NCBI RefSeq assembly: GCF_036345995.1
Contig: NZ_CP107796.1
Coordinates: 5,146,001-5,210,000, forward strand
Source of the DNA: Streptomyces sp. NBC_00557
GTDB lineage: Bacteria > Actinomycetota > Actinomycetes > Streptomycetales > Streptomycetaceae
Length of the DNA stretch: 64,000 bases
Reading direction: 5' to 3'
Shown piece by piece: positions 17,508 to 25,002 of the stretch. Under the pieces are notes generated by a model, which saw only the letters and a program-made list of their open reading frames with translations, was not told the origin of the DNA and searched no databases. The position numbers and the translations under genes are program-made. Each line of letters begins with the position of its first letter. Position 1 is the stretch's first letter.

Positions 17508-18832
17508 TGGCCGAGCACGTCCTTGATCTCCTTGGACGCCGCGTCCCAGCCCTGGGACGGCGACTTGCCCTTCTGCTCGACCTGGAGGATGCCGACGTCG
17601 GTGATCGCGGAGTTGATCGGCTGGTCCTTGATGCCGAAGTACTGGACCGGGATGGTCTTGGCCGAGTCGGCGAAGATCTGGGTGATCGGCGCGTTCGAGA
17701 AGTACGCCGTGGTGTCCGCGGCCGGCTTCAGGCTCGCGTACGCCGACGGGGTCGACGGGAAGCTGGCCTGCTTGGCGAAGACCTTGGCCTGCTGCTCGGG
17801 CGCGGTCAGCCACTTGGCCAGCGCGATGGCCTCCTTCTGGTGCTTGCTCGCGAGCGGCACGCCGAGGAAGGAGCCGCCCCAGTTGGCCGCGGTGGGCGCC
17901 GCCGCCACGTCCCACTTGCCCTTGCCGGAGTCACCGGACTTCTGCTCGATGTAGCCGAGCATCCAGGCCGGGCAGGCGACGGTGGCGAAGGTGCCGTTGG
18001 CGTAGCCCTGGTCCCAGGTGGGGTCGAACTGCTTCAGCTTCGCCGACATGTCGCTGGTGGCGACGTCCATGGCGGCGTTCCAGGCCTTCTTCACGCCGTC
18101 GGACTTGTCCCAGACGACGTTCCCGTCCTTGTCGTAGTAACGCTCGTCACCGCCGCCGAGGGCCGCGTTGTAGACGGAGGCCGCGGAGTCCACGAACTTG
18201 GTGCCCTTGGGCGCCTTCTTCATGTACTGCTTGCCGACGTCGACGTACTTGGCCCAGTCGCCCTTCCACATCTCGGCGAGCTTGGTCCGGTCGGTCGGCA
18301 GCCCGGCCTTCTGGAGCAGGTCCTTGCGGTAGCAGATGGCCATCGGGCCGATGTCCGTGCCGAGGCCTATGAGCTTGCCGTCCTTGGTGGTGGCCTGGGC
18401 GTTCTTCCAGTCCAGCCACTGCGACTTGTCGACCTGCTTGCCGAGGTCGACGAACTTGTTCGCCTGGGTCTGCACGGCCTCGGTGATGTTGCCGACCTCG
18501 ATGGCCTGGATGTCGTCGGTGCCGGAGCCGGCCTGGAGGCGGGTGAGCACCTTCGGCCAGTACACGTCGGTACGGGTGGTGACGTTCTCCTTGATGTTGA
18601 TGTCGGGGTGGAGCTTCATGTACTCGTCGTAGAGGCCGGCCTGCTTGTAGCCGAAGACGCCGAAGGTGCCGACGGTCAGCGTGATCTTGCCCTTGCCACT
18701 GCCGTTTCCGCCGGAGTCGTTCGACGAGCCGTCGTCCGAGTCCTTGGCGCAGCCGGCCAGCAGCCCGGTGGTCAGTGCGGCCACGGCCGCGAGGGCCATC
18801 AGCCGCCGTGACCGGCGGATGCTCGTGCGCAT
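17504..18832 (-). CDS. cebE: Cellobiose/cellotriose-binding lipoprotein
   Basis: 442 aa. A signal peptide with lipobox LLAGC anchors the mature protein to the outer face of the membrane. A Ser/Asn/Gly spacer precedes a family 1 extracellular solute-binding domain (ITLTVGTFGVFGYKQAGL onward; NGTFATVACPAWMLGYIE in the middle). ATG 18832 has an ideal site CAGGAGGACGCA upstream. It is first in the cebEFG operon, with a CebR box 117 bases before the ATG. In Streptomyces scabies the orthologue also senses plant cell-wall oligosaccharides that trigger virulence; that role cannot be inferred here. Confidence 0.92.
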   Translation of the reverse strand: MRTSIRRSRRLMALAAVAALTTGLLAGCAKDSDDGSSNDSGGNGSGKGKITLTVGTFGVFGYKQAGLYDEYMKLHPDINIKENVTTRTDVYWPKVLTRLQAGSGTDDIQAIEVGNITEAVQTQANKFVDLGKQVDKSQWLDWKNAQATTKDGKLIGLGTDIGPMAICYRKDLLQKAGLPTDRTKLAEMWKGDWAKYVDVGKQYMKKAPKGTKFVDSAASVYNAALGGGDERYYDKDGNVVWDKSDGVKKAWNAAMDVATSDMSAKLKQFDPTWDQGYANGTFATVACPAWMLGYIEQKSGDSGKGKWDVAAAPTAANWGGSFLGVPLASKHQKEAIALAKWLTAPEQQAKVFAKQASFPSTPSAYASLKPAADTTAYFSNAPITQIFADSAKTIPVQYFGIKDQPINSAITDVGILQVEQKGKSPSQGWDAASKEIKDVLGQ

Positions 18833-18948
18833 TGCGTCCTCCTGTTGCCTGACGTGCCGACCCCCCGGCCAACTGCATGATTTGGGCCCGTTCTTGCGCG
18901 CTGCGGCTCGGGCGGGGAACGTGCGGGTTGTGTAGGTGTCAGGTACTG

Positions 18949-18962
18949 TGGGAGCGCTCCCA
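18949..18962. promoter_or_regulatory. CebR operator upstream of cebE
   Basis: TGGGAGCGCTCCCA is a perfect 14-bp palindrome identical to the CebR box. It lies between divergent cebE (start 18832) and cebR (start 19241), so CebR can repress the operon and possibly itself. Confidence 0.9.
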
Positions 18963-19240
18963 CCAGTGATGTGTTGAAGAGTCGCGGGTCGGCGCCGGGG
19001 TGTCAAGGGAGCGGACGCGGACAACTCTGTTCAGTTATCTGAGCGTTAACTGAGGACGCGCGGCGGCGGCGACCGTCGATATCCGGCCGACCGGCGGGGA
19101 AGGAAAAGGTGGGGGGCGAGGAGGAACCGGAGGCCGGTCGCGCGGGGGGTGGGGGCGGCACCCCCGGGACGGTCACTGCGGCGGACGGTCCTGTTACATT
19201 CCAGGCCAGCACCACGAGTCGGTCGAGAGGGGCGGAGCCC

Positions 19241-20296
19241 ATGGTAAGCCACGGAGCGCGGGGCCGGAGCGGTGGCCGGCCCACGCTCGAGGAGGTCGCC
19301 GCCCGGGCCGGAGTCGGCCGGGGCACCGTCTCGCGGGTGATCAACGGCTCGCCCCGGGTGAGCGACGCCACCCGCGCCGCGGTCGAGGCCGCGGTCGCCG
19401 AGCTGGGCTACGTCCCCAACACGGCCGCCCGTGCCCTGGCCGCCAACCGCACCGACTCCATCGCCCTCGTGGTCCCCGAACCCGAGACCCGATTCTTCGC
19501 AGAACCGTACTTCTCGGACATGCTGCGCGGTGTGGGCTCGGAACTCTCCGACACCGAGATGCAGTTGCTGCTGATCTTCGCGGGCAGCGACCGCGAGCGC
19601 CGGCGCCTCGCCCAGTACCTGGCGGCCCACCGGGTGGACGGCGTCCTGCTGGTCTCCGTCCACGCCGACGACCCGCTGCCCGACATGCTGTCCCAGCTGG
19701 AGATCCCGGCCGTGATCAGCGGCCCCCGCTCGGCCGGCGAGACGCTCACCTCCGTGGACTCCGACAACTACGGCGGCGCCCGCTCGGCCGTGGAGCACCT
19801 GCTGTCCCGGGGCCGCACCCGCATCGCCCACATCACCGGCCGCCTCGACGTCTACGGCGCCCAGCGCCGCGTCGACGGCTACCGCGACGCCCTGCGCGAC
19901 GCGGGCCGGGATGCGGACGAACTCCTCGTCGAGCCGGGCGACTTCACCGAGGAGGGCGGCCGCCGCGCCATGTCCGTGCTGCTGGAGCGCCGCCCCGACC
20001 TGGACGCGGTCTTCGCCGGCTCGGACGTGATGGCGGCCGGCGCCCGGCAGGTGCTGCGCGAGGCGGGCCGCCGCATCCCCGACGACGTGGCCCTCGTGGG
20101 CTACGACGACTCGGCCATAGCCCGCCACATGGACCCGCCGCTGACCAGCGTCCGCCAGCCCATCCAGGAGATGGGCCGCGCCATGATCGACCTGCTGCTC
20201 ACGGAGATCGCCGACCGCCGCCCGGCCGCGTCCCGGGGCCTGGAGCGACGGCACGCGGTGCTCCCCACGGAACTGGTGCCGCGCGCGTCGTCGTAG
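19241..20296 (+). CDS. cebR: LacI-family repressor of cellobiose use
   Basis: 351 aa. The N-terminal LacI helix-turn-helix is RPTLEEVAARAGVGRGTVSR followed by VINGSPRVS and the hinge helix NTAARALAANRT. The C-terminal periplasmic-binding-like domain runs from residue 66, with DSDNYGGARSAVEHLLSRGR and ALVGYDDSAIARHMDPPLTS. ATG 19241 follows GGCGGAG. It is divergent from cebE with a perfect CebR palindrome in between; cellobiose or cellotriose is the known inducer of the family. It also has a second target at bglC. Confidence 0.92.
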   Translation: MVSHGARGRSGGRPTLEEVAARAGVGRGTVSRVINGSPRVSDATRAAVEAAVAELGYVPNTAARALAANRTDSIALVVPEPETRFFAEPYFSDMLRGVGSELSDTEMQLLLIFAGSDRERRRLAQYLAAHRVDGVLLVSVHADDPLPDMLSQLEIPAVISGPRSAGETLTSVDSDNYGGARSAVEHLLSRGRTRIAHITGRLDVYGAQRRVDGYRDALRDAGRDADELLVEPGDFTEEGGRRAMSVLLERRPDLDAVFAGSDVMAAGARQVLREAGRRIPDDVALVGYDDSAIARHMDPPLTSVRQPIQEMGRAMIDLLLTEIADRRPAASRGLERRHAVLPTELVPRASS

Positions 20297-20429
20297 CGGT
20301 GCCGCCGGCTGTGTCGTCGAGGGTGGGGCGACGGGCAGGTGGCGGGGCGCGGCCCGGTGTCCGTCGCCGGCCGCCTGCCGCGGCGGTGAGGTCCCGGGGC
20401 CGCCGGCATCGCCGCCGTACAAACGACTC

Positions 20430-20464
20430 AGCCGGTGACGCGTCCTGCGACGACGTCACCGGCT
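20430..20464. terminator. Hairpin between cebR and tRNA-His
   Basis: Perfect 11-bp arms AGCCGGTGACG (20430-20440) and CGTCACCGGCT (20454-20464). It lies 11 bases past the tRNA 3' end and can terminate transcription in either direction. Confidence 0.75.
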
Positions 20465-20474
20465 GATCGGTGAG

Positions 20475-20548
20475 GGTGAGTGACGGGACTCGAACCCGCG
20501 ACATCCTGGACCACAACCAGGTGCTCTACCAGCTGAGCTACACCCACC
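20475..20548 (-). tRNA. tRNA-His (anticodon GTG)
   Basis: Read on the minus strand, a standard cloverleaf begins GTGGGTGTAGCTCAGC, has the anticodon loop TTGTGGT with GTG, and the T-arm GGGTTCGAGTCCC. The acceptor stem GTGGGTG/CACTCAC is complete with one G-U pair. An extra G at 20548 can pair with C73 as the tRNA-His identity base. CCA is not encoded. No integrase or duplicated tRNA end lies nearby. Confidence 0.95.
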
Positions 20549-20685
20549 ACGACCGGCGGTGGAACGTGTCGTTTCCCCGACCGGCCGAGAAGAAGTCTAC
20601 AGGGTCGGAAGGGGTGCTCGCGCACACGTTTTCGCGCGACGCTCCGCGCGCCGTCCGCCGGGAGGACCGGGCCGTTCGCGGGCGG

Positions 20686-21288
20686 CTAGCGCGCGGGCAG
20701 GACGTGCTTGGCCGCGATCGACTTCGCGGTGTCGGAGTCCGGGCCGGGCTGCGGGACGAAGATGGCCTCGCGGTAGTAGCGCAGCTCGGCGATCGACTCG
20801 CGGATGTCGGCGAGGGCCCGGTGGTTGCCGTTCTTCTCCGGGCTGTTGAAGTACGCCCGCGGATACCAGCGGCGGGCCAGCTCCTTGATGGAGGACACGT
20901 CGACGATCCGGTAGTGCAGGTAGTCCTCCAGGGTCGGCATGTCCCGCAGCAGGAAGCCGCGGTCGGTGCCGACGGAGTTGCCGCACAGCGGGGCCTTGCC
21001 GGGTTCCTTCACGTACTCCTTCACATACGCGAGGACCTGTTCCTCGGCGTCCTTCAGCGTCGTGCCGTTCGGCAGCTCCGCGAGCAGGCCGGACGTGGTG
21101 TGCATCTGACGCACGACCTCCGGCATCGTCTCCAGCGCCTGCTCCGGCGGGCGGATGACGATGTCCACCCCCTCGCCGAGTACGTTCAGCTCGGAGTCGG
21201 TGACGAGGGCGGCCACCTCGATGAGCGCGTCGTCGGACAGCGAGAGGCCGGTCATCTCGCAGTCGATCCACACCATGCGATCGTTCAT
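20686..21288 (-). CDS. ornA: Oligoribonuclease
   Basis: 200 aa, the usual size for Orn. DEDD-family exonuclease motifs are visible: WIDCEMTGL (D and E), the central GNSVGTDRGFL (D) and HRALADIRESI (H and D). It degrades 2-5 nt RNAs and linear pGpG, and in Streptomyces coelicolor it is needed for normal development. It follows adpA on the same strand with a 108-base gap holding a strong hairpin, the conserved adpA-ornA arrangement. The start may be ATG 21288 or the in-frame ATG four codons later. Confidence 0.93.
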   Translation of the reverse strand: MNDRMVWIDCEMTGLSLSDDALIEVAALVTDSELNVLGEGVDIVIRPPEQALETMPEVVRQMHTTSGLLAELPNGTTLKDAEEQVLAYVKEYVKEPGKAPLCGNSVGTDRGFLLRDMPTLEDYLHYRIVDVSSIKELARRWYPRAYFNSPEKNGNHRALADIRESIAELRYYREAIFVPQPGPDSDTAKSIAAKHVLPAR

Positions 21289-21366
21289 GCGTCCACCCTA
21301 AAGCGGACCTGAGCTTTTGGGTGCCCCCCTGCGCTCGCCCCGCGCTCGGCGGGAGCCGGTGAGCGG

Positions 21367-21393
21367 GTGGGGGCGGGACGATCCCGCCCCCAC
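21367..21393. terminator. Hairpin between adpA and ornA
   Basis: Perfect arms GTGGGGGCGGGA (21367-21378) and TCCCGCCCCCAC (21382-21393) with a 3-base loop start 3 bases after the adpA stop, extended by GAGC/GCTC. It probably limits read-through into ornA. Confidence 0.8.
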
Positions 21394-21395
21394 GC

Positions 21396-22634
21396 TCAGT
21401 TGCCGCTGCGCGGCCCCGGCAGCAGCCCCACCGCGCCGGCCGCCTGGCGGCGGCTCTGCATCGGGACGCCGTTGTCGCGCTCCGAGTGCAGCACGGAGGG
21501 CGCGTGGCCCATCGGCCCGTGGCCGGACAGGCCCGCGGCCGGGCCCGGCTGGCCGGAGGCCTGCGCCTGCGGCTCCGCGTCCGCCGGTTTCTCGCCCTGC
21601 GGCCTGCGGGCGCGGTAGGCGGCCCGGTAGGCGGCCGGGGACGAGCCGAGCTGGCGGCGGAAGTGGCCGCGCAGCGCGACGGGGGAGCGGAAGCCGCACC
21701 GGCCCGCCACCTCGTCCACGGAGTAGTCCGAGGTCTCCAGCAGCCGCTGGGCCTGCAGCACCCGCTGGGCCTGCAGCACCCGCTGGGTGATCAGCCACTG
21801 CAGCGGAGCGCTGCCGGTCAGCGAGCGGAACCGGCGGTCGAACGTACGGCGGCTCATATAGGCGCGTGCCGCCAGCGTCTCCACGTCGAACTGCTCGTGG
21901 AGGTGTTCCAGCGCCCAGGCGACGACCTCGGCGAGCGGGTCGGCGCCGATCTCCTCGGGTAAAGACCTGTCGAGGTAGCGTTCCTGCCCGCCCGACCGGC
22001 GCGGCGGGACCACCAGGCGCCGGGCGAGCGCGCCGGCCGCCTCGTTGCCGTGGTCCGTGCGCACGATGTGGAGGCAGAGATCGATGCCGGCCGCCGTACC
22101 CGCGCTGGTCAGGACGTCGCCGTCGTCCACGAACAGCTCGCGCGGATCGACGTGCACCGACGGATAGCGCTTGGCCAGCGTCGGCGCGTACATCCAGTGG
22201 GTGGTCGCCGGACGGCCGTCCAGCAGGCCCGCCGCGGCCAGCACGAAGGCGCCGGTGCACAGGCCGACTATGCGGGCGCCCTCCTCGTGCGCCCGGCGCA
22301 GCGCGTCGAGCGCCTCCTCCGGCGGTGGCGCGGTGATCGACCGCCAGGCCGGCACGACGACCGTCCCGGCGCGGGAGATCGCCTCCAGTCCATGTGGTGC
22401 GGTGAGTTCCAGGCCCCCTGTGGTCCGCAGCGGGCCCTCCTCGCCGGCGCACACCAACAGGCGGTAGCGCGGCACGCCGGCGTCCTGGCGGTCGATCCCG
22501 AACACCGACAACGGAATGGAACTCTCGAAGATGGGGCCGCCGCTGAACAGCAGCACCGCGACGATCTCCTTGCGGCGTCGCCCGGAGAGTTTCCGGGCCG
22601 CGGCTTCCGGCGCGGCAGTGGAGTCGTGGCTCAT
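21396..22634 (-). CDS. adpA: AraC-family developmental regulator AdpA (BldH), with internal duplication
   Basis: 412 aa. The N-terminal ThiJ/PfpI-like (DJ-1) dimerisation domain spans about 25-205 (VLLFSGGPIFESSIPLSVFG, GLCTGAFVLAAAGLL). The C-terminal AraC-type DNA-binding domain spans about 235-335 (LAARAYMSRRTFDRRFRSL and VDEVAGRCGFRSPVALRGHF). AdpA is a master regulator of aerial growth and secondary metabolism. A TTA leucine codon at 21963-21961 (in DRSLPEE) makes translation depend on the bldA tRNA. Oddity: an 18-bp tandem duplication (21745-21780) adds QRVLQA in the linker helix between the two HTH motifs, where the AraC family normally has one R-x-x-x-A-x-x-L-L spacing. Function may be altered. 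Confidence 0.93.
   Translation of the reverse strand: MSHDSTAAPEAAARKLSGRRRKEIVAVLLFSGGPIFESSIPLSVFGIDRQDAGVPRYRLLVCAGEEGPLRTTGGLELTAPHGLEAISRAGTVVVPAWRSITAPPPEEALDALRRAHEEGARIVGLCTGAFVLAAAGLLDGRPATTHWMYAPTLAKRYPSVHVDPRELFVDDGDVLTSAGTAAGIDLCLHIVRTDHGNEAAGALARRLVVPPRRSGGQERYLDRSLPEEIGADPLAEVVAWALEHLHEQFDVETLAARAYMSRRTFDRRFRSLTGSAPLQWLITQRVLQAQRVLQAQRLLETSDYSVDEVAGRCGFRSPVALRGHFRRQLGSSPAAYRAAYRARRPQGEKPADAEPQAQASGQPGPAAGLSGHGPMGHAPSVLHSERDNGVPMQSRRQAAGAVGLLPGPRSGN
21745..21787. repeat. 18-bp tandem duplication inside adpA
   Basis: CGCTGGGCCTGCAGCACC occurs at 21745-21762 and again at 21763-21780, followed by a further 7-base partial copy. On the coding strand it doubles the codons for QRVLQA and keeps the frame. 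Confidence 0.92.
21961..21963 (-). promoter_or_regulatory. TTA codon in adpA (bldA dependence)
   Basis: The minus-strand codon TTA encodes Leu between the dimerisation and DNA-binding domains. TTA is read by the developmentally regulated bldA tRNA in Streptomyces; this position is the classical adpA site. Confidence 0.9.
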
Positions 22635-23012
22635 ACTGCTAAGCCCCCCTCGGTGGTCGCGGCTCCTCGGTTGTGTCGCTCCTGCACGTTTCCCCTCGGT
22701 CCTGCACGAGTCCCCCGCCGTAAGACAGTCAAGATCGAATCTACTGGTTCCCGCGGTCGGGCGGTGACCAGTTCCACACGCCTCGGATTGTCGACATGAC
22801 AACTTGGCGTGAAGCATTCGATCACGAAGCGTTGCACTCGTGGAGCGCGCAGGGAAGTGCGCCTTGTGGCGGTGGCTAAACCGCGTAGGGTGCGCCGGCG
22901 CCCGCAGACCCTTTCCGTGCAGGTCGAACGGGGGTTGGAGGGTGGTCGGGAGCCCCATGGGGCGACATTCGGAAGTTGGCTGAAAAGAAGCGTTCCGGGG
23001 TGCGGAAACAGG
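22635..23012. promoter_or_regulatory. adpA upstream region (378 bases without a gene)
   Basis: This stretch contains a palindrome TTGTCGACATGACAA (22788-22802), about 155 bases before the adpA ATG. TGGCGTGAAG at 22805-22814 matches 9 of 10 positions of the AdpA consensus TGGCSNGWWY. On the minus strand TTGACTGTC (about 22732-22724) could be a -35 element. These fit a long adpA leader with autoregulation, but are weak individually. No convincing ORF was seen. Confidence 0.4.
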
Positions 23013-23315
23013 TCAATCGACCGGTGTCGGCCGACGGGTGTGACGTCCGCCTCTTTGCGCACCGGAATCCTCTGCGGAAACCTCGCCGTCACCTCCGTGC
23101 CGCCGGGCGCACCGCTCCGACCGGCGCAGCAGGAGCCGGCAGGCGGTGGTGACGGCGGCCAGGCCCAGCGCGGCCCCCGCCGCGCCGGCCGGCGAGGTGC
23201 CGTACCAGAGCAGGACCACGGGGACGAGCGCGCAGCTGAAGGCGGCCCAGCGGATCACGTCGCTCACGGTGTCCGGCGCGGGGCGCGGCTCGGGGTCGGG
23301 GCGGGGACCGGACAT
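23013..23315 (-). CDS. Small hypothetical membrane protein
   Basis: 100 aa from ATG 23315 with AGGGAG upstream. A Pro/Asp/Arg-rich N-terminus precedes two hydrophobic segments (about 19-42 IRWAAFSCALVPVVLLWYG and 43-61), then a basic C-terminal tail of about 35 residues containing Cys-Ala-Arg-Arg-His. Two-pass membrane topology is likely. No family recognised. It lies upstream of adpA on the same strand, but the 378-base gap argues against co-transcription. Confidence 0.65.
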   Translation of the reverse strand: MSGPRPDPEPRPAPDTVSDVIRWAAFSCALVPVVLLWYGTSPAGAAGAALGLAAVTTACRLLLRRSERCARRHGGDGEVSAEDSGAQRGGRHTRRPTPVD

Positions 23316-23642
23316 CACTCGAACTCCCTGTGGCGGTGGCTCACCGATACTCAACGCGTGTCCGGCCGGTCGGTCACCGGCCGTACATCCGGTGACCCTG
23401 TGCAAACCGCCTGTACGGGGCAGCAACCATTGCGTTACGGGCGTCGCTCGTGCATGCTCCGGTGAACCCCTGCGGACACCGGGGGACCGCTTACGGAGCG
23501 TGCGCGGCATCTGGGCTCGGGAGGCGTGCCGCCGTACCCTTGGGGGTATGGGGTTGGGAAGACCTTTCCCGGACTTCCCGGGTACGGATTCCGCCGCACG
23601 CTTCGTCCCCCATCCATAAAGGATCACAACGCCGAGACAGCC

Positions 23643-24170
23643 ATGGCCGGTCACGAATTCTTCGAACCCGCGGACCGCAAGCGGCCGGTCGCCGACCCCA
23701 CGGCGGCCGATCCCCTGGCGGCGGAAGAGTCACGCCCCTCCTGCGACCCTGCCTTCCGGCACGGAGTCGTCGTCGGCTTCGACGGCTCCACCTCCAGTGA
23801 GCGTGCCCTCGCCTACGCCGTCGGCATGGCCCACCGCTCGCACTCGGGCCTGATCATCGTCCATGTCGCCAACCGGCTGCCCACCACCGTGTGGGCCGGC
23901 TGCGAGCCGCCGGTCTTCGTCGACGTGCCGGACCATCGCACCGAGGTGCTCGGTCTGGAGCTGGCGTGCGCCGACCATCTGGCCGAGGTGCCGTGGATCC
24001 TGGTCGAGCGGGGCGGGGACATCTGCCACGAACTGGAAGAGGTCGGGCGGGAGTACGAGGCGGACGCGATCGTCGTCGGCTCCACGCACGGCATCGTCGG
24101 CCGGATCTTCGGCTCCGTCGCGGGACGGCTCGCCAAGCGGGCGCAGCGGCCCGTGATCGTCATTCCCTGA
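23643..24170 (+). CDS. Universal stress protein (UspA family)
   Basis: 175 aa with a single Usp domain after a 40-residue variable N-terminus. VVVGFDGSTSSERALAYAV opens the domain. The ATP-binding end motif is present as IVVGSTHGIVGRIFGSVAGR followed by PVIVIP (G-2x-G-9x-G-S type). Such proteins bind ATP and support survival under stress. ATG 23643 lies in a clear coding start. Neighbouring genes give no further hint. Confidence 0.88.
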   Translation: MAGHEFFEPADRKRPVADPTAADPLAAEESRPSCDPAFRHGVVVGFDGSTSSERALAYAVGMAHRSHSGLIIVHVANRLPTTVWAGCEPPVFVDVPDHRTEVLGLELACADHLAEVPWILVERGGDICHELEEVGREYEADAIVVGSTHGIVGRIFGSVAGRLAKRAQRPVIVIP

Positions 24171-24297
24171 CGGTCGCTCCCCGATCCCCGGTTCCCTTTG
24201 TGCAACGCGAAACTACTCGCGCGTAGAGGTGGTTTGTGCCCTTGTGAAGGGCATATACCGGTCACCGCACAACTGCACAGCATGAAGGGAGCCCGCC

Positions 24298-24858
24298 GTG
24301 GACAACGGAGTCTCTGCGGGAATCGGAAGCACCGTCGTGGCCGGCCGACTCGCCCTGGGAGTCACCCTGTTGGCGTTCGGACTCGGCACGACCGGAGTGA
24401 TCCATTCGGTGGCGGCGTCCGACGCCGTGTCACTGGCCCACTACGTGGGCGGAGTTGCCCTGTTCCTCCTCGGTCTGCTCGCCTTCCGGGGCGGCGACAG
24501 CGCCTCCGGCACGGGCTTCGCGGCCCTCGGCGCACTGTGGTTCACCTGGGCCGTCGCGGGCCACTCCTCCGCCAACGCGGCCGGGCTCTTCCTGCTGCTG
24601 TTCGCCCTCGTGGCGCTCACCCTGACCCTCGCGGGCGGCGACAGCCTCGGACAGCTCATGTACGGGCTGCTGTTCCTGGCGATGCTGGTGCTGGGCGTCG
24701 CGGCGTTCGCCGACAGCTCCTCGCTGACCAAGGTGGGCGGCTGGGTCGCCGCGGTGTCGGGGGCGGTCGCCTGGTACGCGGCCACCGCGGCGCTCGCGCA
24801 CTGGCCGACGGTGCTTCCTCGGCGTGCCGCCGGCCGGGGGGTGACGGCCACCGGCTGA
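24298..24858 (+). CDS. GPR1/FUN34/YaaH-like integral membrane protein
   Basis: 186 aa with six predicted transmembrane helices and almost no loops, the size and topology of the GPR1/FUN34/YaaH (acetate/succinate channel) family. RLALGVTLLAFGLGTTGVIH, HYVGGVALFLLGLLAFRGGD and TGFAALGALWFTWAV resemble the conserved helices, although the classical N-terminal NPxPLG motif is missing. Start is GTG 24298 with AAGGGA upstream. A strong terminator follows 14 bases after the stop, so the gene is the end of its transcript. Acetate transport is inferred from family only. Confidence 0.68.
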   Translation: MDNGVSAGIGSTVVAGRLALGVTLLAFGLGTTGVIHSVAASDAVSLAHYVGGVALFLLGLLAFRGGDSASGTGFAALGALWFTWAVAGHSSANAAGLFLLLFALVALTLTLAGGDSLGQLMYGLLFLAMLVLGVAAFADSSSLTKVGGWVAAVSGAVAWYAATAALAHWPTVLPRRAAGRGVTATG

Positions 24859-24872
24859 ATCTGGCGGCGCTG

Positions 24873-24917
24873 AAAGGGACCCCCACGTGAAGGTGGCCAC
24901 GTGGGGGTCCCTTTTTT
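24873..24917. terminator. Strong rho-independent terminator
   Basis: 17-bp perfect stem, AAAGGGACCCCCACGTG (24873-24889) with CACGTGGGGGTCCCTTT (24898-24914), loop of 8, followed by further Ts. It ends the preceding plus-strand gene; its A-run on the other side also allows function for glmS. Confidence 0.93.
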
Positions 24918-25002
24918 GCGCCTAAACCGGCGCCGCTCTCGCGGACGTGGTTGCTCGCCGCGGGGGTTGCTCAATTGTCGCTTCGGTGGTCGAGGGAATT
25001 TC

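Noticed and set aside
20475..20548. tRNA-His as an integration site for a mobile element
   Set aside because: No integrase, no second copy of the tRNA 3' end and no change of base composition nearby.
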